Positions 61,676-64,000 of a DNA stretch of 64,000 bases are shown in pieces. A model generated the notes under the pieces. It was not told where the DNA came from. It worked only from the letters and a program-made list of their open reading frames with translations, and did no database searches. Numbering within the stretch: position 1 is the first letter of the stretch; every line of letters begins with the position of its first letter. The DNA comes from Ustulina deusta (Eukaryota; Ascomycota; Sordariomycetes; Xylariales; Xylariaceae), in contig JAJNNX010000010.1 in the NCBI GenBank assembly GCA_023159155.1, forward strand, positions 248,001-312,000, in the 5' to 3' direction. The position numbers were made by a program, and so were the translations under genes.

Positions 61676-64000
61676 TAATCTAAATTTATTTTTTTTATAA
61701 AATATTAATTATTTTTAAATTCTTTTTAAATAGTTTAGTATAGTTATTTTTAATTATTATAAACTTGATTATAATAAGTTTTTTTAAAGTTTTTTTAACT
61801 AGTTATTTTTATTTATTTTAATAAAAATAATTCTAAAAATTTTATATAATTTTTTTTTTTTTAAATTATTATATAGACTTTTTTTATTTTAGGTTTAAAA
61901 GTTTTAAATTTTTTTTTTATTTTTTTAGTTTTAGTTGTTTTTAAAATAATTATTTTATTTTTAAAAAATAGTTTTAATATTTAATAATATTTTTTTAATG
62001 CTTAATTATATTAATTAGTATTTTTTTATATTTTTAAGTTTATATTTTATTATTTATAGCTCAAAAGTTTAATTATAATTATTAGCAAAAATTAAACTAA
62101 TAAAAATAAATTATTTAGCTAAATTAATTATTATTTTTAAATTTTTAATAAAATATTTTGTTTTATTAATTATTTAATACTAAAAATAATATTATAATTA
62201 AAATTAATAATTTAAAACGTTTGATTTTTAAATTATTAATTATTAATTTTTATAATATATATTAAATATTTATAAATTTTATTAATTATTTTGTTTTAAT
62301 AGTTATAAAATTTTTAAAATTTAATTAAATAAACTATTTTTATTTTTAATTATTATTTAATTTATTATATAAATTTATAACTAATTATTAAAAAAATATA
62401 AACTTTAATATTATATAAAACTAAAGTTTTTATTTTAATATTATTAATTTATAATTAAATAAATATTTTAAAAATAATTAATTTATTTTAGTTATATATT
62501 TTAATTAAAATAAATAAAAAAACTAATAAAAAAACTTTTATTAATTTTATTTACTTTTTTAAATCAAATAAACTACTAGAGCTATTTTTATTATAGACTT
62601 TTTTTACTAATTAAATACTTAAAATTTTAAACTTTTTATTAAAATAGTTAATTAATAAATATTATTTTTTGTTATAAATAAAATAAATTTTATTATTTTA
62701 ATAAGTTTTTTTTTTTTTATAATTAATATTTATTTTAATTATTTCAAAATAAATATTTTAAAACTTTTAAAATTAGCTAAAAATTAATAAATAAGTTTGC
62801 TAAAAATTTAATTATTTAAATTAGATTTTTATTTAATTAAATTAATAAGTTTAATTTATTAATAATTTTTATAAGCTTGTTTAATATTATATATTAATTT
62901 AATAATTTTATTAATAAATAATTTATAAAAAATATTTAAATTTATAAAAACTTTATATAAATTTTTTTTTAAGTTTATATAAAAATAATTCTATAATTTA
63001 TATTTTTATTATAATTTAATAAATTAATATTTTTAAATTAAACTATTAAATAGAAAAATAAACTTATTAATATTTTTATTAGTTTATATATATAAATTTT
63101 AAATATTTTATAAATAATAATTATTTAATTAAAGTTATAATAAATTATTAATAAAACTTAAATTATTTTAATAATATTATTAAATAATTTTTTAGTTAAA
63201 TAAAAATATATTTTTATTAATTTTTTAATATATTTTTTTAATTAGCTTATTATATATTAAAATTAATTATTTTTAGTTCGGAATATAATAATATTTTTAT
63301 TTAGCTTTTTTATTAGTTTATAAATCTAATTATTAAATATAGCTTTATTTTTTATAAATTTATTAAAATTAATTTTTTATATTTTAGCTTTTTTTATATA
63401 AATAAAGTTTAAAGTACTAAAAAGTAAACTAATAAAATAAAAAATAAATAAAGTAGCAAAATTTAAAAATTTAAAATTAATATTTTTAAATATATTTTTT
63501 ATTATTAAATTATAGTTATTTTTTAAAAGTATTAAAATAAATATATTAAAAAATTAATATTTTTTTTTTATTAAAAAAGCTTTATTAAAACTAATATAAA
63601 ATTATAAATTTATATAGCTATAATATTTTTTAATATATTTTTAAATATATTATTTATTTTAAATTATTTTAGCTTTAATTTAAATTTTGCTTTTTAAATT
63701 TTAACTTTTTATTTTTTTTAGATTTTTTTTTAAGTATTAGTTTGCTTAAAATATTTATAAAAAAATCTACTACTTAATTTTTCTTTTTTTTTATAAAAAT
63801 TTTTTTTTAAAAATTATTTAATAATAAAAAGCTACCTATATTTAAAATTTAAAATTATTTTAATTATTTAAAAATTAAAAATAAAATACCATTATTTAAA
63901 ATTAGATTTTTTATAAATTATTAGTTTTTAAATAATATAAAAATTAAAAGTTTTATTAAAATTATATTAAAATTAAATTTATATTATAAAATATATAATT
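61676..64000 (-). other. Distal part of A2 up to the window end
   Basis: Family-A internal DNA, homologous to 34580-36281 plus 57438-58045 of A4 and to the distal half of A1. No open frame. The sequence ends about 115-120 bp before the expected LTR. Confidence 0.8.

Larger units (their letters stand above)
18242..64000 (-). mobile_element. Family-A Ty3/gypsy element A2, outermost host of the nest (runs off right edge)
   Basis: One LTR at 18242-18479; internal sequence continues to 21533, is interrupted by element B (TSD TAATC) and resumes at 61676-64000. The join matches A4 at 34580-34584, where TAATC occurs once and the sequence reads straight through. By alignment with A4 the second LTR should begin roughly 115-120 bp beyond the window. 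The minus orientation follows from the RT relic at 20924. No intact frame. Confidence 0.85.

Noticed and set aside
4600..64000. Mitochondrial DNA or a linear plasmid, suggested by extreme AT content
   Set aside because: No mitochondrial gene, tRNA or rRNA was seen; nested LTR elements with TSDs and RIP-type decay identify nuclear repeat DNA.

Overview
The window looks like nuclear DNA of a filamentous ascomycete (Pezizomycotina) with a two-speed, AT-isochore genome. The first ~1.1 kb is GC-rich and holds one recognisable host gene: the 5' part, on the minus strand, of a Zn(II)2Cys6 transcription factor with a 149-bp fungal-type intron. From ~1.1 to 4.1 kb is mixed-composition DNA with no convincing gene. 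A 16-bp minisatellite and an AAT-derived decamer array (4.1-4.6 kb) mark the boundary, and everything after it (4.6-64 kb) is extremely AT-rich, gene-free retrotransposon DNA. Decay is of the C-to-T / G-to-A type expected of repeat-induced point mutation (RIP). Gln and Trp codons have become stops, Asp and Glu have become Asn and Lys, and the reverse transcriptase catalytic Asp-Asp reads Asn-Asn in most copies.

The AT block can be parsed into dated insertions, because most elements still show LTRs and target-site duplications (TSDs) and several have an uninterrupted paralogous site elsewhere in the window. Left part: an LTR remnant (4592-5031) split by a GC-normal solo LTR (4668-4971, TSD ctagg); a small LTR element F (6684-8558, TSD aaagc/aaaac); and a full-length family-A Ty3/gypsy element A1 on the minus strand (8977-16657, TSD tatag). 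A1 carries a 1.5-kb LTR element E without visible coding (9449-10956, TSD gctat), a GC-rich solo-LTR-like insert (14610-14879) and a short GC-richer insert in its distal LTR. A further decayed stretch with a 146-bp tandem duplication follows (16.66-18.24 kb).

Right part (18.24-64 kb) is one matryoshka: A2 (family A, minus, 18242 to beyond the right edge) is split by element B (21534-61675, TSD taatc). B contains A3 (family A, plus, 23541-29255, TSD tttat) and A4 (family A, minus, 31222-58397). A4 is split by A5 (family A, plus, 36282-57432, TSD agtat). A5 is split by a Ty3/gypsy element C of another family (39244-54440, TSD aaaaa), whose 3' LTR is split by a Ty1/copia element D (46949-54346, TSD cacac). 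That makes six nested levels.

No intact transposon gene survives. Pol domains (protease, RT, RNase H, integrase) are identifiable in C and D and RT/RNase H in family A. The least explained items are a reading frame downstream of pol in element D, strong strand-asymmetric (C much greater than G) mutation in element C, and GC-normal short inserts sitting in heavily mutated DNA. No tRNA, rRNA or CRISPR array was recognised.
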